From Rhizobacter sp. Root1238 (GTDB taxonomy: Bacteria; Pseudomonadota; Gammaproteobacteria; Burkholderiales; Burkholderiaceae_C): a DNA stretch of 64,000 nucleotides. The stretch covers positions 115,057-179,056 of the forward strand of contig NZ_LMDM01000050.1 of NCBI RefSeq assembly GCF_001425825.1, written 5' to 3'. Position numbers and translations under genes: made by a program. The notes under the pieces were generated by a model, which had not been told where the DNA came from, searched no databases, and saw nothing but the letters and a program-made list of their open reading frames with translations. Positions 22,443 to 32,609 of the stretch are shown here, in pieces; position 1 is the stretch's first letter; every line of letters starts with the position of its first letter.

Positions 22443-25025
22443 GTGAAGAGAGCCTTTCCGCTGCTGATGTCGCTGCTGGTCGCGGCCGTCTCGCTGACGG
22501 TCACCGCGCTGGCATGGCGCCATGAGCGCGCGTCCGAGGCCGCCGCATTGCGCGCGAGCTTCGACTTCGGGTTGCGCCAGGCCACCAGCCGCATCGAGCA
22601 GCGCATGGCCGCCTTCGAGCAGATGCTGCGCGGCGTGCAGGGCCTGTTCCTCGCGAGCGGCTCGGTCGACCGCGCTCGCTTCGACCGCTATGTCGACGCG
22701 CTGCTGGTCGGCGTCGACTTCAACGGCCTGCAGGCGATCGCCTACGGGCCGCTGGTGCAAGGCCCCGACCTCGCGGCGCACGAAACGGCGCAGCGCCGGT
22801 CCGGCATCCCGTTCTACGAGGTCCGCCCGCCCGGACCGCGCGCGAGCTATGTGCCGGTCACGTTCATCGCGCCGGCGGACGGCCGCAGCCTGTCCGCGCT
22901 CGGCTACGACATCTCCACCGACCCGTCGCGCCGCGCCGCGCTCGACAAGGCGCGCGATTCCGGCAGCGTCGCGATCACCGGCCGCATCCGGCTGGTGACC
23001 GAGCCCGACCACGCGCCGCAGTACGGCTTCCTGATGCTGCTGCCGCTGTACGCGCCCGGGCAGCCTGCAGACAGCGTGGCCGCGCGGCGGCGCAGCGTCG
23101 TGGCCTGGGTGTGGGCCGGCTTTCGCATCGGCGACCTGATGTCCAGCCTGTACGGCGAGTCGACGCCGGGGCTGGACCTGCGCGTCTACGACGGCGTCGA
23201 GCCGCGCGACGATGCGCTGATGTACCGCTCGGTCGGCGCGGAGGCCGACCGGCAGCCGGCGCGCTTCGAAGCGCAGGAGTACATCGGCGTGGCCGGCCAG
23301 AGCTGGACGGTGCAGGTGCGCAGCACGCCGGAGTTCGAGGCACGCCACCACCGCGAGTCGGCCCGCATCATCGCGGTGGCCGGCATCGGGCTGAGCCTGC
23401 TGCTGGCCGCGCTGACCTGGCAGCTGACCACCGGGCGCATGCGCGCCTACAGCGTGGCCCGCGTGATGACGCGCGAGCTGCGCGACAGCGAACGGCGCTA
23501 CCGCCGCATCGTCGAGACGGCGAACGAAGGCATCTGGCTCATCGATGCGCCGGGCCGCCTGTCCTTCGTCAACCCGAAGCTGCTGCGCCTGCTCGGGCAA
23601 GGCGCCACCGACATGCTCGACCGGCCGCTCGCCGAATTCGTCGACGACCCGGCCGCGCGGCTGGCGCCCGAGGCGCTGGCGAGCCGGCCGCCCGGCACCG
23701 TCGAGACGGTGGAGCTGCGCATGCACCGCAGCGAAGGGCAGCCGCTGTGGGTGTCGATGTCGATCACGCCGGTGTTCGACGAGGCCGACCACTATGTCGG
23801 CTCGCTCGGCATGGTGACCGACATCAGCGAGCACAAGCAGGCCGAGGCGAAGCGCGTGCTGCTCGAGGCGCAGCTGCGCGAGTCGCAGAAGATGGAGGCC
23901 ATCGGCACGCTGGCCGGCGGCATCGCGCACGACTTCAACAACATCCTCGCGGCGATCCTCGGCAACGTCTCGCTGGCGCGCGACCGGCTCGACGACACCC
24001 ATGGCGCGACGCCGCCGCTGAAGCAGATCGAGATGGCCGGCGTGCGCGCGCGCAGCCTGGTGCAGAAGATCCTCGCGTTCAGCCGCATGCAGCCGCACGA
24101 GCTGGTGAGCCAGCCGATGCGGCCGATGATCGAGGAGTCGATCGCGCTGCTGCGCTCGACGCTGCCGGCCACCGTGGAGCTGGCGCTGGCGCTGGAGGAG
24201 CGGCCGCTGTTCGTCAGCGCCGATGCCACGCACGTGCAGCAGATCCTGCTGAACCTGTGCACCAACGCCTGGCATGCGCTGCAGGGCAGCAGCGGGCGCA
24301 TCACGATCGGGCTGGACGAACGCCGCATCGATGCCGACGAGGCGCAACGCCTGGGCGACCTGGCGCCGGGGCCTTGTGCGCACCTGTGGGTGTCCGACAA
24401 CGGCGTCGGCATGGACGAGGCCACGCGGGCGCGGGTGTTCGAGCCGTTCTTCACCACCAAGCGGGTCGGGCAGGGCACCGGCCTCGGGCTGTCGGTGGTG
24501 CACGGCATCATGACGGCGCATGCCGGCGCGATCGACGTCGAGAGCGAGCCGGGGCGCGGCAGCACCTTCCATCTCTACTTCCCGCTGTTGCCGCACCGGC
24601 CGCAGCGGGTCGATGCGGCCGGCGCGCCGGCGCCGGTGCCGGTCGGGCGAGGGCAGCACGTGCTGGTGGTCGACGACGACCCGGCGATGCTGCTGATGGT
24701 CGAGAGCCTGCTGCAGCGGGCCGGCTACCGCGTGACCGGCATCGACCAGCCGCGCGAGGCGGCGGCGCTGCTGCAGCGCGATCCCGTGGCCTACGACCTG
24801 GTGGTGACCGACTACAACATGCCGGAGCTGACCGGCATGGAGCTCGCGGCCGAGATCGGGCGCATCCGCGCCGACCTGCCGGTGGTCATCAGCTCGGGCT
24901 TCATCTCCGACGAGATGCGCAGCGCGGCGCAGCAGGCTGGAATCAAGGGGCTGATGCAGAAGGAGTACACGCTGGAGCAGCTGGGCGGCATCGTGCATGC
25001 GGTGCTGAACCCGGTGGAGGGCTGA
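22443..25025 (+). CDS. Hybrid sensor histidine kinase (CHASE-PAS-HisKA-HATPase-REC)
   Basis: An 860-residue inner-membrane hybrid kinase. Domains: TM helix 7-25; periplasmic CHASE-like sensor about 40-300 (FDRYVDALL, FNGLQAIAYGPLV); second TM about 307-325; PAS about 345-460 (ETANEGIWLIDAPGRLSFVN); H-box GGIAHDFNNILAAI with phospho-acceptor His496; ATPase boxes ILLNLCTNAWHAL, DNGVGM and GQGTGLGLSVVHGI; C-terminal receiver with VVDDDP and Asp790 in VVTDYNMPELTG. Translation starts at GTG 22443. No output response regulator gene follows, so the phosphate goes to its own receiver and then to an unlinked partner. The upstream binding protein may deliver the signal. Confidence 0.9.
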   Translation: MKRAFPLLMSLLVAAVSLTVTALAWRHERASEAAALRASFDFGLRQATSRIEQRMAAFEQMLRGVQGLFLASGSVDRARFDRYVDALLVGVDFNGLQAIAYGPLVQGPDLAAHETAQRRSGIPFYEVRPPGPRASYVPVTFIAPADGRSLSALGYDISTDPSRRAALDKARDSGSVAITGRIRLVTEPDHAPQYGFLMLLPLYAPGQPADSVAARRRSVVAWVWAGFRIGDLMSSLYGESTPGLDLRVYDGVEPRDDALMYRSVGAEADRQPARFEAQEYIGVAGQSWTVQVRSTPEFEARHHRESARIIAVAGIGLSLLLAALTWQLTTGRMRAYSVARVMTRELRDSERRYRRIVETANEGIWLIDAPGRLSFVNPKLLRLLGQGATDMLDRPLAEFVDDPAARLAPEALASRPPGTVETVELRMHRSEGQPLWVSMSITPVFDEADHYVGSLGMVTDISEHKQAEAKRVLLEAQLRESQKMEAIGTLAGGIAHDFNNILAAILGNVSLARDRLDDTHGATPPLKQIEMAGVRARSLVQKILAFSRMQPHELVSQPMRPMIEESIALLRSTLPATVELALALEERPLFVSADATHVQQILLNLCTNAWHALQGSSGRITIGLDERRIDADEAQRLGDLAPGPCAHLWVSDNGVGMDEATRARVFEPFFTTKRVGQGTGLGLSVVHGIMTAHAGAIDVESEPGRGSTFHLYFPLLPHRPQRVDAAGAPAPVPVGRGQHVLVVDDDPAMLLMVESLLQRAGYRVTGIDQPREAAALLQRDPVAYDLVVTDYNMPELTGMELAAEIGRIRADLPVVISSGFISDEMRSAAQQAGIKGLMQKEYTLEQLGGIVHAVLNPVEG

Positions 25026-25110
25026 CGCCGCCGCACGCGGGGCATGCCCCCTCGCCGGTGCGGCCCGGCCGGCGACGCCAGAATGCAGTCCTCATTCGAA
25101 GGAGCGTCCG

Positions 25111-25845
25111 ATGCGTCACGACTGGATTCGCGGTGCTGTGCTGGCCACGGCGCTCGCGCTGCTCTCTCCCTGGCCGGCCTCGGCCCAGACGGATGCGGAC
25201 CTGCAGGCGCTGCTCGCCAGCCCGCTGCGCACCGACGACGACCGCAAGGCGGACGCCGGCCGCCAGCCGATCGGCCTGCTGCGTTTCGCGCAGGCGAAGC
25301 CGGGCATGTCGGTGCTGGACGTGTCGGCCGGTGGTGGCTACACGACGCAGCTGATGGCCTTGGCGGTCGGACCGCAGGGCAAGGTCTGGTCGCAGGTGAC
25401 GCAGTCCCGGCCGGTGCTCGACAAGCGGCTGGCCGCGCATCCGCAGCCGCAGGTCGGCGTGCTGGTGCGGCCCTTCGAAGACCTGTTCCCCGCCGATGCG
25501 CCGCGGGTCGACCTGGTGACGCTGGTGCTGTCGTACCACGACATCGCGTACTCGCCGGTCGACCGGCCCCGGCTGAACCGCGCGATGTTCGACGCGCTGA
25601 AGCCGGGCGGCCACCTGGTGCTGGTCGACCATGCGGCGAAGGCCGGCACCGGCGTGGCCGACGCGAAGCGCCTGCACCGCATCGACGAGCAGCTGGTGCG
25701 GCAGGAGATCGAGGCGGCCGGCTTCGTGTTCGAAGCCGACAGCGATTTCCTGCGCAACCCGGCCGATCCGCGCGATCAGGCCTTCTTCGACATGAAAGAG
25801 CCGGCCGACCGGTTCGCGCTGCGCTTCGTCAAGCCCGCCAGATGA
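25111..25845 (+). CDS. Exported class I SAM-methyltransferase-like protein
   Basis: A 244-residue protein with an apparent Sec signal (MRHDWIRGAVLATALALLSP, cleavage near ASA-QT) followed by a class I methyltransferase fold: SVLDVSAGGGYTTQLMA (about 66-82, motif I), LVTLVLSYHDIAYSP and LKPGGHLVLVDHA (motif post-II/III). SAM is cytoplasmic, so a periplasmic methyltransferase is odd; similar signal-bearing proteins occur widely in proteobacteria without a known function. GGAG lies 8 nt before the ATG. It follows the hybrid kinase by 85 bp. Confidence 0.82.
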   Translation: MRHDWIRGAVLATALALLSPWPASAQTDADLQALLASPLRTDDDRKADAGRQPIGLLRFAQAKPGMSVLDVSAGGGYTTQLMALAVGPQGKVWSQVTQSRPVLDKRLAAHPQPQVGVLVRPFEDLFPADAPRVDLVTLVLSYHDIAYSPVDRPRLNRAMFDALKPGGHLVLVDHAAKAGTGVADAKRLHRIDEQLVRQEIEAAGFVFEADSDFLRNPADPRDQAFFDMKEPADRFALRFVKPAR

Positions 25846-25866
25846 CGGGGTGACGGCCACGGCTCA

Positions 25867-26712
25867 TCACCAGCCGTCGGACCCGCCGCCGTCGGAGCCT
25901 CCGCCACCACCACCGCTGTCCCAATCCCCGCCGGAGCCGAAGTCGACCGAGCGGTTCGACAGTTCATCGGCCGCGCCGTTGTCGAAGTAGCCCGGCGACA
26001 GGCCGCCGTCCGACGCGGCGTTCGACGACGACGAGCCGCCGTCGCGGTGGCCGTCGAGCATCTTCTCGGCCAGCATGCCGGCCGCGAAACCGCCGGCCGC
26101 TGCCAGGCCGGTGCCCAGCATGCCGCTGCCGGTGCCGCCGCCCATCGGGCTGTAGTTCGGGCCGTAGCCGCCGGTCGGCATGCCGCCGGCGTAGGCGGGC
26201 GACATCGGCTGCGCGCGGCGGGCGCTGAACATGCGCCACAGCAGCACCGCGATCACCGCGAAGCCGGCGCCCCAGATCCAGCCGGGGAGGCCGCTGCTGC
26301 GTTCGGCGGCGCGCGGAGCCGGCGCCTGGCGCGGCGCCTGTACCGCGGTGCCCGCCGAATTGCCGCCGCCGGCCGCGGTGGTGCCGCGCTGTTCGCGCTC
26401 CAGCAGCTGCTCGAAGCTCCTGAACTTGTCCGGCTGCGTGAAGCCGATCGCCGGGTCGAGCTGCTGCGCGAGGCGCGCCTCCTGCAGCGCGAACTCGTAG
26501 CGCTTGTTGTGCGCGAGGATCTCGGCGTAGACGTAGTGCGCCTTCGCGCTGCCGGGCTTGGCGGCCACGACGTCGCGCATCAGCGTCTCGGCCTGGGCGT
26601 AGTTGCCCTTCTGCACCTCGGCCTGCACCTCGGTGACGGTCGGCAGCGCGAACGCCGCGGCCGACGCCAGACCCATGGCCACGAAGGCCAGCATGGCAAG
26701 AAGTCGTTTCAT
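25867..26712 (-). CDS. TPR-containing membrane protein with Gly/Ser-rich tail
   Basis: A 281-residue protein. Residues 1-22 form a signal peptide (MKRLLAMLAFVAMGLASAAA). Residues 25-100 look like TPR-type helices (GNYAQAETLMRDVVAAKPGS, AHYVYAEILAHNKRYEFALQ). One TM segment follows about 145-163 (GWIWGAGFAVIAVLLW), then a long Gly/Ser/Asp-rich tail ending in GGGGSDGGGSDGW. The tail resembles that of TPM-domain/YgcG proteins, but no TPM domain is present. The ATG at 26712 is chosen because homology to signal sequences starts there. Function unknown; it may be a scaffold or lipoprotein-like membrane factor. Confidence 0.75.
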   Translation of the reverse strand: MKRLLAMLAFVAMGLASAAAFALPTVTEVQAEVQKGNYAQAETLMRDVVAAKPGSAKAHYVYAEILAHNKRYEFALQEARLAQQLDPAIGFTQPDKFRSFEQLLEREQRGTTAAGGGNSAGTAVQAPRQAPAPRAAERSSGLPGWIWGAGFAVIAVLLWRMFSARRAQPMSPAYAGGMPTGGYGPNYSPMGGGTGSGMLGTGLAAAGGFAAGMLAEKMLDGHRDGGSSSSNAASDGGLSPGYFDNGAADELSNRSVDFGSGGDWDSGGGGGGSDGGGSDGW

Positions 26713-26788
26713 GTCCGTTTGCCTTTCTCTTTCAAGAGGACCTCGGTAAAGAGGCTTGCGGCCGGTAGATGGGGGTCGATGCGGCGGG

Positions 26789-27499
26789 TCACAAGGCCTG
26801 TTTCGGCAACGCCCGGTCGGCGTGCCGCAGCTCGACCCGGGCATGCCGCATCACCGCGATGCCGCTTTGCAGCCCGAGGCCGGCCATCAGCAGCGCGACC
26901 ACGACATCGGGCCACATCGTGCCGGTGCCGAACACGCCGACGGCGGCCAGCAGCACCGCGGCATTGCCGATCGCATCGTTGCGGCTGCACAGCCACACCG
27001 AGCGCATGTTGGCGTCGCCCTCGCGGAAGCGGTAGAGCAGCAGCGCGACGCCCAGGTTCACCGCCAGCGCCAGCGCGCCGATCCAGCCCATCGTGGCCGG
27101 CGCCGGCGACGCGCCATGCCATGCGTGCCACAGCGCCAGCCCCAGCACGGCGGCGCCGTAGACCGCCATCGTCGAGCCCTTGAACCAGGCGACGCGCGGG
27201 CGCCAGATGGCCGCCATGCCGAGCGCGACCAGGCTCAGACCGTAGTTGACGGCATCGCCGAAGAAGTCGGCCGCATCGGCCAGCAGCGAGGCCGAATCGG
27301 CATGCAGGCCGCCGCCGATCTCCAGCACCGCCATGCCGGCATTCAGCACCAGCGCGACCCACAGCACGCGGCGGTAGGCGGCCGACACCGGGCCGGTGGG
27401 CAGGTGGTCGTGGGAATGGCCGTGGCCGTGGCCCGCGTCGTCGGAGGGGGCATGGGCATGCGCATGCGCGTGGTCGTGGTCGCAGCAATGTCGTGACAT
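26789..27499 (-). CDS. Cation diffusion facilitator family metal transporter
   Basis: A 236-residue CDF protein that would export a divalent metal (Zn, Cd, Co or similar) by proton antiport. The N-terminus is His-rich (HDHAHAHAHA and HGHGHSHDH within residues 9-35). The metal site of helix 2 appears as HADSASLLADAADFFGDAVN (the xxHxxxD pattern partly replaced by Asp), and helix 5 carries SRNDAIGNAAVLLA (NDxxxN type). It lacks the long C-terminal domain of CzcD/ZitB, like shorter relatives. It is transcribed divergently from a CadR/PbrR-like MerR regulator, with a MerR-type operator in the 73-bp gap, so metal induction is very likely. Confidence 0.85.
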   Translation of the reverse strand: MSRHCCDHDHAHAHAHAPSDDAGHGHGHSHDHLPTGPVSAAYRRVLWVALVLNAGMAVLEIGGGLHADSASLLADAADFFGDAVNYGLSLVALGMAAIWRPRVAWFKGSTMAVYGAAVLGLALWHAWHGASPAPATMGWIGALALAVNLGVALLLYRFREGDANMRSVWLCSRNDAIGNAAVLLAAVGVFGTGTMWPDVVVALLMAGLGLQSGIAVMRHARVELRHADRALPKQAL

Positions 27500-27535
27500 G
27501 GGAAATGGGGAGGCCGAGCGAAAGCGCTGTGGCAC

Positions 27536-27566
27536 AGTCGAAAGCCTGGAGTCCCTCCAAGGTCAA
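27536..27566 (-). promoter_or_regulatory. MerR-type promoter/operator of the CDF gene
   Basis: On the minus strand: -35 TTGACC (27566-27561), a 19-bp spacer, -10 TCGACT (27541-27536). The overlong spacer is the hallmark of MerR-controlled promoters. It contains the dyad accttggag-gga-ctccaggct (27543-27563), similar in form to ZntR sites. The downstream gene is a metal exporter and the divergent gene a MerR regulator, which supports the call. Confidence 0.75.
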
Positions 27567-27572
27567 GTCCCC

Positions 27573-29004
<1,432 letters not shown>

Positions 29005-29025
29005 GTTCGTGGCGCGGAATGGAGG

Positions 29026-29217
29026 CTACTTGGGCGGGTAGCCCGCCTCGGTCAGCGCCGCCGCGAGCAGCGACCGGTCCGATGCCGATTCGACCTCGAC
29101 GGTGTGCTCCGCGAGGTTCACCACCACCAGCGCATGGGGATCGGCGTCCTTCAGCGCCTGCGTCACCGCCTTGACGCAATGGCCGCAACTCATGCCGTCG
29201 ACCTGGAACTCGATCAT
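29026..29217 (-). CDS. Heavy-metal-associated copper chaperone (CopZ-like)
   Basis: A 63-residue single-domain HMA protein that would bind Cu(I) and pass it to CopA or CueR in the cytoplasm. The metal site is GMSCGHC (about residues 8-14); the ferredoxin-like fold pattern follows (VVVNLAEHTVEVES, AGYPPK). It is divergent from copA, and its promoter carries a CueR-type operator almost the same as that of copA. It could also serve another soft metal, but the copper regulator downstream makes Cu the best choice. Confidence 0.9.
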   Translation of the reverse strand: MIEFQVDGMSCGHCVKAVTQALKDADPHALVVVNLAEHTVEVESASDRSLLAAALTEAGYPPK

Positions 29218-29246
29218 GGGGTTCTCCGTGGTGGTTTGATGGATTC

Positions 29247-29277
29247 ACTGTGAAGCTTGCCACCGTGGCAAGGTCAA
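29247..29277 (-). promoter_or_regulatory. CueR-type promoter of the copZ-like gene
   Basis: Minus strand: -35 TTGACC (29277-29272), 19-bp spacer, -10 CACAGT (29252-29247). The spacer is filled by a perfect dyad, cttgccac-g-gtggcaag, inside accttgccacggtggcaagct (29254-29274). This is the form of known CueR boxes and it has the MerR-family overlong spacer. Confidence 0.8.
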
Positions 29278-29310
29278 GCCGCACCGCGAAGCCCCACGGC
29301 CGGCAAGGCC

Positions 29311-29341
29311 TTGACATTACCATGATGGTAAGGTTGACAGT
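29311..29341 (+). promoter_or_regulatory. CueR-type promoter of copA
   Basis: Plus strand: -35 TTGACA (29311-29316), 19-bp spacer, -10 GACAGT (29336-29341), six bases before the copA ATG. The spacer contains the perfect dyad ttaccat-g-atggtaa. Spacer length and the -10 core ACAGT are the same as in the divergent copZ-like promoter. The start codon is so close that the mRNA should be leaderless or nearly so. Confidence 0.75.
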
Positions 29342-29347
29342 CGCGTC

Positions 29348-31528
29348 ATGAACACGACCGGCATCGCCCCCCATTCCCTGTCCCTCGGCATCGACGGCAT
29401 GACCTGCGCGTCGTGCGTCGCGCGTGTCGAGAAAGCGCTGCAGCGCGTGCCCGGCGTCGTGTCGGCCACCGTCAACCTGGCGACCGAGCGCGCCGAGGTG
29501 CAGACCAGCGTCGACGATGCCGCGGTGCTGCTGGCGGCGGTCGAGAAGGCGGGCTATGCGGCCCACGTGCACGAGGAAGACGAAGCGCCGGCCGCCGCGG
29601 TACCGGCCTGGCCGGTGATCGCCGCCGCCATGTTGTCGCTGCCCCTGGTGCTGCCGATGCTGCTGTCGCTCGCCGGCATCGACGCGATGCTGCCCGGCCT
29701 GCTGCAGCTGCTGCTGGCCGCGCCGGTGCAGTTCGTGCTCGGCGCGCGCTTCTACCGCGCCGGCTGGAAGGCACTGCGCGCGCGCACCGGCAACATGGAC
29801 CTGCTGGTGGCGCTCGGCACCTCGGCGGCGTTCGGCCTCAGCCTGCAGCAGCTGTGGGCGCACGGCGGACACGGGCACCTGTATTTCGAGGCGTCGGCGG
29901 TGGTGATCACGCTGGTGCTGCTCGGCAAGTGGCTGGAGCAGCGTGCCAAGCGGCAGGCCACCGATGCGATCCGGGCCCTGAACGCACTGCGGCCGCAGAC
30001 GGCGCGCGTGCGCCGCGACGGCACCGAAAGCGACCTGCCGATCGCGCAGCTGCGGGTCGGCGACCTCGTCGTCGTGCGGGCCGGCGAACGCGTGCCGGTC
30101 GACGGCGAGCTGCTCGAAGGCGAGAGCCATGTCGACGAATCGCTGATCACCGGCGAGGCCCTGCCGGTGCTGCGCCAGCCGGGCGGGCGGGTGATCGGCG
30201 GGTCGGTCAACGGCGAAGGCCTGCTGCTGCTGCGGGCGACCACGCTCGGTGCCGAATCGGCGTTGTCGCGCATCGTCCACCTGGTCGAGTCGGCGCAGGC
30301 GAAGAAGGCGCCGATCCAGCAGCTGGTCGACCGGGTCAGTGCGGTGTTCGTGCCGGTGGTGCTGGTGCTGGCGGCCGTCACGCTGCTCGGCTGGGGCCTG
30401 GCGACCGGGGCGTGGGAGCCGGCGGTGCTGAACGCCGTCGCGGTGCTGGTGATCGCCTGCCCGTGCGCGCTCGGCCTCGCGACGCCGGCCGCGTTGATGG
30501 CCGGCACTGGCGTCGCGGCACGGCGCGGCATCCTGATCAAGGATGCCGAGGCGTTGGAGCGCGCACGCCAGGTCGACATCGTCGCGTTCGACAAGACCGG
30601 CACGCTGACCGAAGGCCGCCCGGCGCTGGTCGCCTGCGAGCCGGCCGATGGCGATGCGCGCGCACTGCTCGCCGACAGCGCGGCGCTGCAGGCCGGCAGC
30701 GAGCACACGCTGGCTGCGGCCGTGCTCGCGGCGGCGCGGCACGACGGGCTGGCCATCGCGCCGGCCAGCGGCGTGCGCAGCGTCGCCGGCCGCGGGCTGT
30801 CGGGTGAGGTCGGCGGGCGCACGCTGCTGCTCGGCAGCAGCCGCTTCATGGGCGAGCGCGGCATCGACGTCTCGCCGCTGCAGGCCCGGGCCGACGCGCT
30901 GCAGCTCGACGGCCGCACCGTCTCGTGGCTGGCCGAGGCCGCGCCGGTGCCGCGGCTGCGCGGCCTGCTGGCGTTCGGCGACGCCGCGAAGCCGAGCGCG
31001 ACCGACGCGGTGCGCCAGCTGCAGTCGCTCGACGTGCGCTGCCTGCTGCTGACCGGCGACAGCGCCGGCGCGGCGGCGAAGCTGGCGCGCGAACTCGGCA
31101 TCGACGCGGCCGACGTGCATGCCGCGCTGCTGCCGCAGGACAAGGCCGCGCTGGTCGAGGCGCTGCGCCGCGGCGGTGCACGCGTCGCGATGGTCGGCGA
31201 CGGCATCAACGATGCGCCGGCGCTGGCGGCGGCCGACGTCGGCATCGCGATGGGCAGCGGCACCGACGTCGCGATGCAGGCGGCCGGCATCACGCTGATG
31301 CGCGGCGATGCGCGCCTGGTCGCCGATGCGCTCGAGATCGCGCGGCTGACGCAACGCAAGATCCGCCAGAACCTGTTCTGGGCCTTCATCTACAACGTGG
31401 TCGGCATCCCGCTGGCCGCCTTCGGGCTGCTGAACCCGGTGATCGCCGGCGCGGCGATGGCGTTCAGCAGCGTCAGCGTGGTCGGCAATGCGCTGCTGTT
31501 GCGGCGCTGGAAGGGAGTGGCACGATGA
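29348..31528 (+). CDS. copA: Copper-exporting P1B-type ATPase
   Basis: A 726-residue Cu(I) pump of the inner membrane. One N-terminal HMA domain has GMTCASC (about residues 17-23). The transmembrane metal site is CPC (Cys371, Cys373) in [15 protein letters not shown]. The phosphorylation loop is DKTGT with Asp415, and the hinge is [20 protein letters not shown]. The C-terminal Asn/Met-Ser helix ([20 protein letters not shown]) is typical of Cu(I)-ATPases. Length is normal for one HMA domain. It is headed by a CueR-type promoter and is followed without a gap (ATGA) by cueR, giving a self-contained copper response module. Confidence 0.95.
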   Translation: MNTTGIAPHSLSLGIDGMTCASCVARVEKALQRVPGVVSATVNLATERAEVQTSVDDAAVLLAAVEKAGYAAHVHEEDEAPAAAVPAWPVIAAAMLSLPLVLPMLLSLAGIDAMLPGLLQLLLAAPVQFVLGARFYRAGWKALRARTGNMDLLVALGTSAAFGLSLQQLWAHGGHGHLYFEASAVVITLVLLGKWLEQRAKRQATDAIRALNALRPQTARVRRDGTESDLPIAQLRVGDLVVVRAGERVPVDGELLEGESHVDESLITGEALPVLRQPGGRVIGGSVNGEGLLLLRATTLGAESALSRIVHLVESAQAKKAPIQQLVDRVSAVFVPVVLVLAAVTLLGWGLATGAWEPAVLNAVAVLVIACPCALGLATPAALMAGTGVAARRGILIKDAEALERARQVDIVAFDKTGTLTEGRPALVACEPADGDARALLADSAALQAGSEHTLAAAVLAAARHDGLAIAPASGVRSVAGRGLSGEVGGRTLLLGSSRFMGERGIDVSPLQARADALQLDGRTVSWLAEAAPVPRLRGLLAFGDAAKPSATDAVRQLQSLDVRCLLLTGDSAGAAAKLARELGIDAADVHAALLPQDKAALVEALRRGGARVAMVGDGINDAPALAAADVGIAMGSGTDVAMQAAGITLMRGDARLVADALEIARLTQRKIRQNLFWAFIYNVVGIPLAAFGLLNPVIAGAAMAFSSVSVVGNALLLRRWKGVAR

Positions 31529-31911
31529 ACATCGGTGAAGCGGCACAACGCTCGGGCGTGTCGGCGAAGATGGTGCGGCACTACGAATCGCTGGGGCTGT
31601 TGCCGCAGGTCGGCCGCACCGATGCCGGCTACCGGCAGTACGGCGACAAGGAGGTGCACACGCTGCGCTTCATCCGGCGCGCCCGCGACCTCGGCTTCGG
31701 CATGGCCGAGATCGGCGAGCTGCTGAAGCTGTGGCAGAACCGCCGGCGTGCGAGCGGCGACGTGAAGCGCATCGCGCTGGACCACATGGCCGACCTCGAC
31801 CGCCGCATCGCCGAGATGGAGGCGATGAAGCGCACGCTGTCGAGCCTGGCGAGCTGCTGCCACGGCGACCAGCGGCCCGATTGCCCGATCCTCGACGAGC
31901 TGGCCGAATGA
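31525..31911 (+). CDS. cueR: Cu(I)-responsive MerR-family regulator
   Basis: A 128-residue MerR-family activator. The DNA-binding part opens [20 protein letters not shown] with [20 protein letters not shown]. The metal loop near the C-terminus is [13 protein letters not shown]: two Cys eight apart (CueR Cys112/Cys120 spacing), plus one extra Cys. This fits monovalent Cu, Ag or Au sensing. It overlaps copA (ATGA) at its start and the pyrimidine nucleotidase (ATGA) at its end. The two dyad-containing promoters upstream are its probable targets, so copper should raise its own synthesis through copA read-through. Confidence 0.93.
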   Translation: MNIGEAAQRSGVSAKMVRHYESLGLLPQVGRTDAGYRQYGDKEVHTLRFIRRARDLGFGMAEIGELLKLWQNRRRASGDVKRIALDHMADLDRRIAEMEAMKRTLSSLASCCHGDQRPDCPILDELAE

Positions 31912-32609
31912 GCGGACGCCGATCGGCGCGGGTGTGGTTGTTCGATCTCGACAACACGCTGCATGACGCGTCCCACGCAGCGTTCGGCCCGACCAACCAG
32001 GCGATGAACGACTACATCGTGTCGCACCTCGGGCTGGCGCCGGGCGAGGCCTCGGCGCTGCGCCAGCAGTACTGGGACCGCTACGGCGCCACGCTGCTCG
32101 GCCTGGTGCGCCACCACGGCGTGAACGCGAGCCACTTTCTCGAGGAGACGCACCGGCTGCCAGGCCTCGAGGACCGCCTGCGCACCCATGCGCACGACCG
32201 CGCCGCGCTGCGCCGGCTGCGCGGCCGCAAGGTCCTGCTGACGAACGCGCCACGGTCCTACGCGTTGCGCGTGCTGCGGGCGCTCGGCCTCGCGGACTGC
32301 TTCGATGGCCTGGTCAGCATCGACGAGATGACGATGTTCGGCGACCTGCGGCCGAAACCGGATGCGCGCATGCTGCGGCGCGTCGCGGTGCGGCTGAAGG
32401 TGGCGCCGCGGCGCTGCGTGCTGGTCGAGGACACGCTGGCCCACCAGAAGGCGGCACACCGCATCGGCATGCGCGCGGTCTGGATGCAGCGCTACCTGAA
32501 GACGGCCAAAGTTGCGAACAACAGCACAGAAGTTGGCGTTCACCCTTGCCGAAAGCCCCCCTATGTGTATGCAAGAATTCAATCGCTGAACAAGCTCCTC
32601 TCCCTGTGA
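31908..32609 (+). CDS. Pyrimidine 5'-nucleotidase (HAD superfamily)
   Basis: A 233-residue HAD hydrolase. Motif I is WLFDLDNTLHDAS (nucleophile Asp and the following Asp), motif II LLTNAP, Lys in FGDLRPKPDARML (motif III), and motif IV VLVEDTLAHQKAA. The pattern is that of the SDT1/YjjG-like pyrimidine 5'-nucleotidases, which dephosphorylate UMP/CMP or damaged nucleotides. In Burkholderia this gene lies between argB and slmA; here the copper module separates it from argB. Its ATG overlaps the cueR stop and its stop overlaps the proposed slmA GTG, so all are translationally chained. Confidence 0.9.
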   Translation: MSGRRSARVWLFDLDNTLHDASHAAFGPTNQAMNDYIVSHLGLAPGEASALRQQYWDRYGATLLGLVRHHGVNASHFLEETHRLPGLEDRLRTHAHDRAALRRLRGRKVLLTNAPRSYALRVLRALGLADCFDGLVSIDEMTMFGDLRPKPDARMLRRVAVRLKVAPRRCVLVEDTLAHQKAAHRIGMRAVWMQRYLKTAKVANNSTEVGVHPCRKPPYVYARIQSLNKLLSL

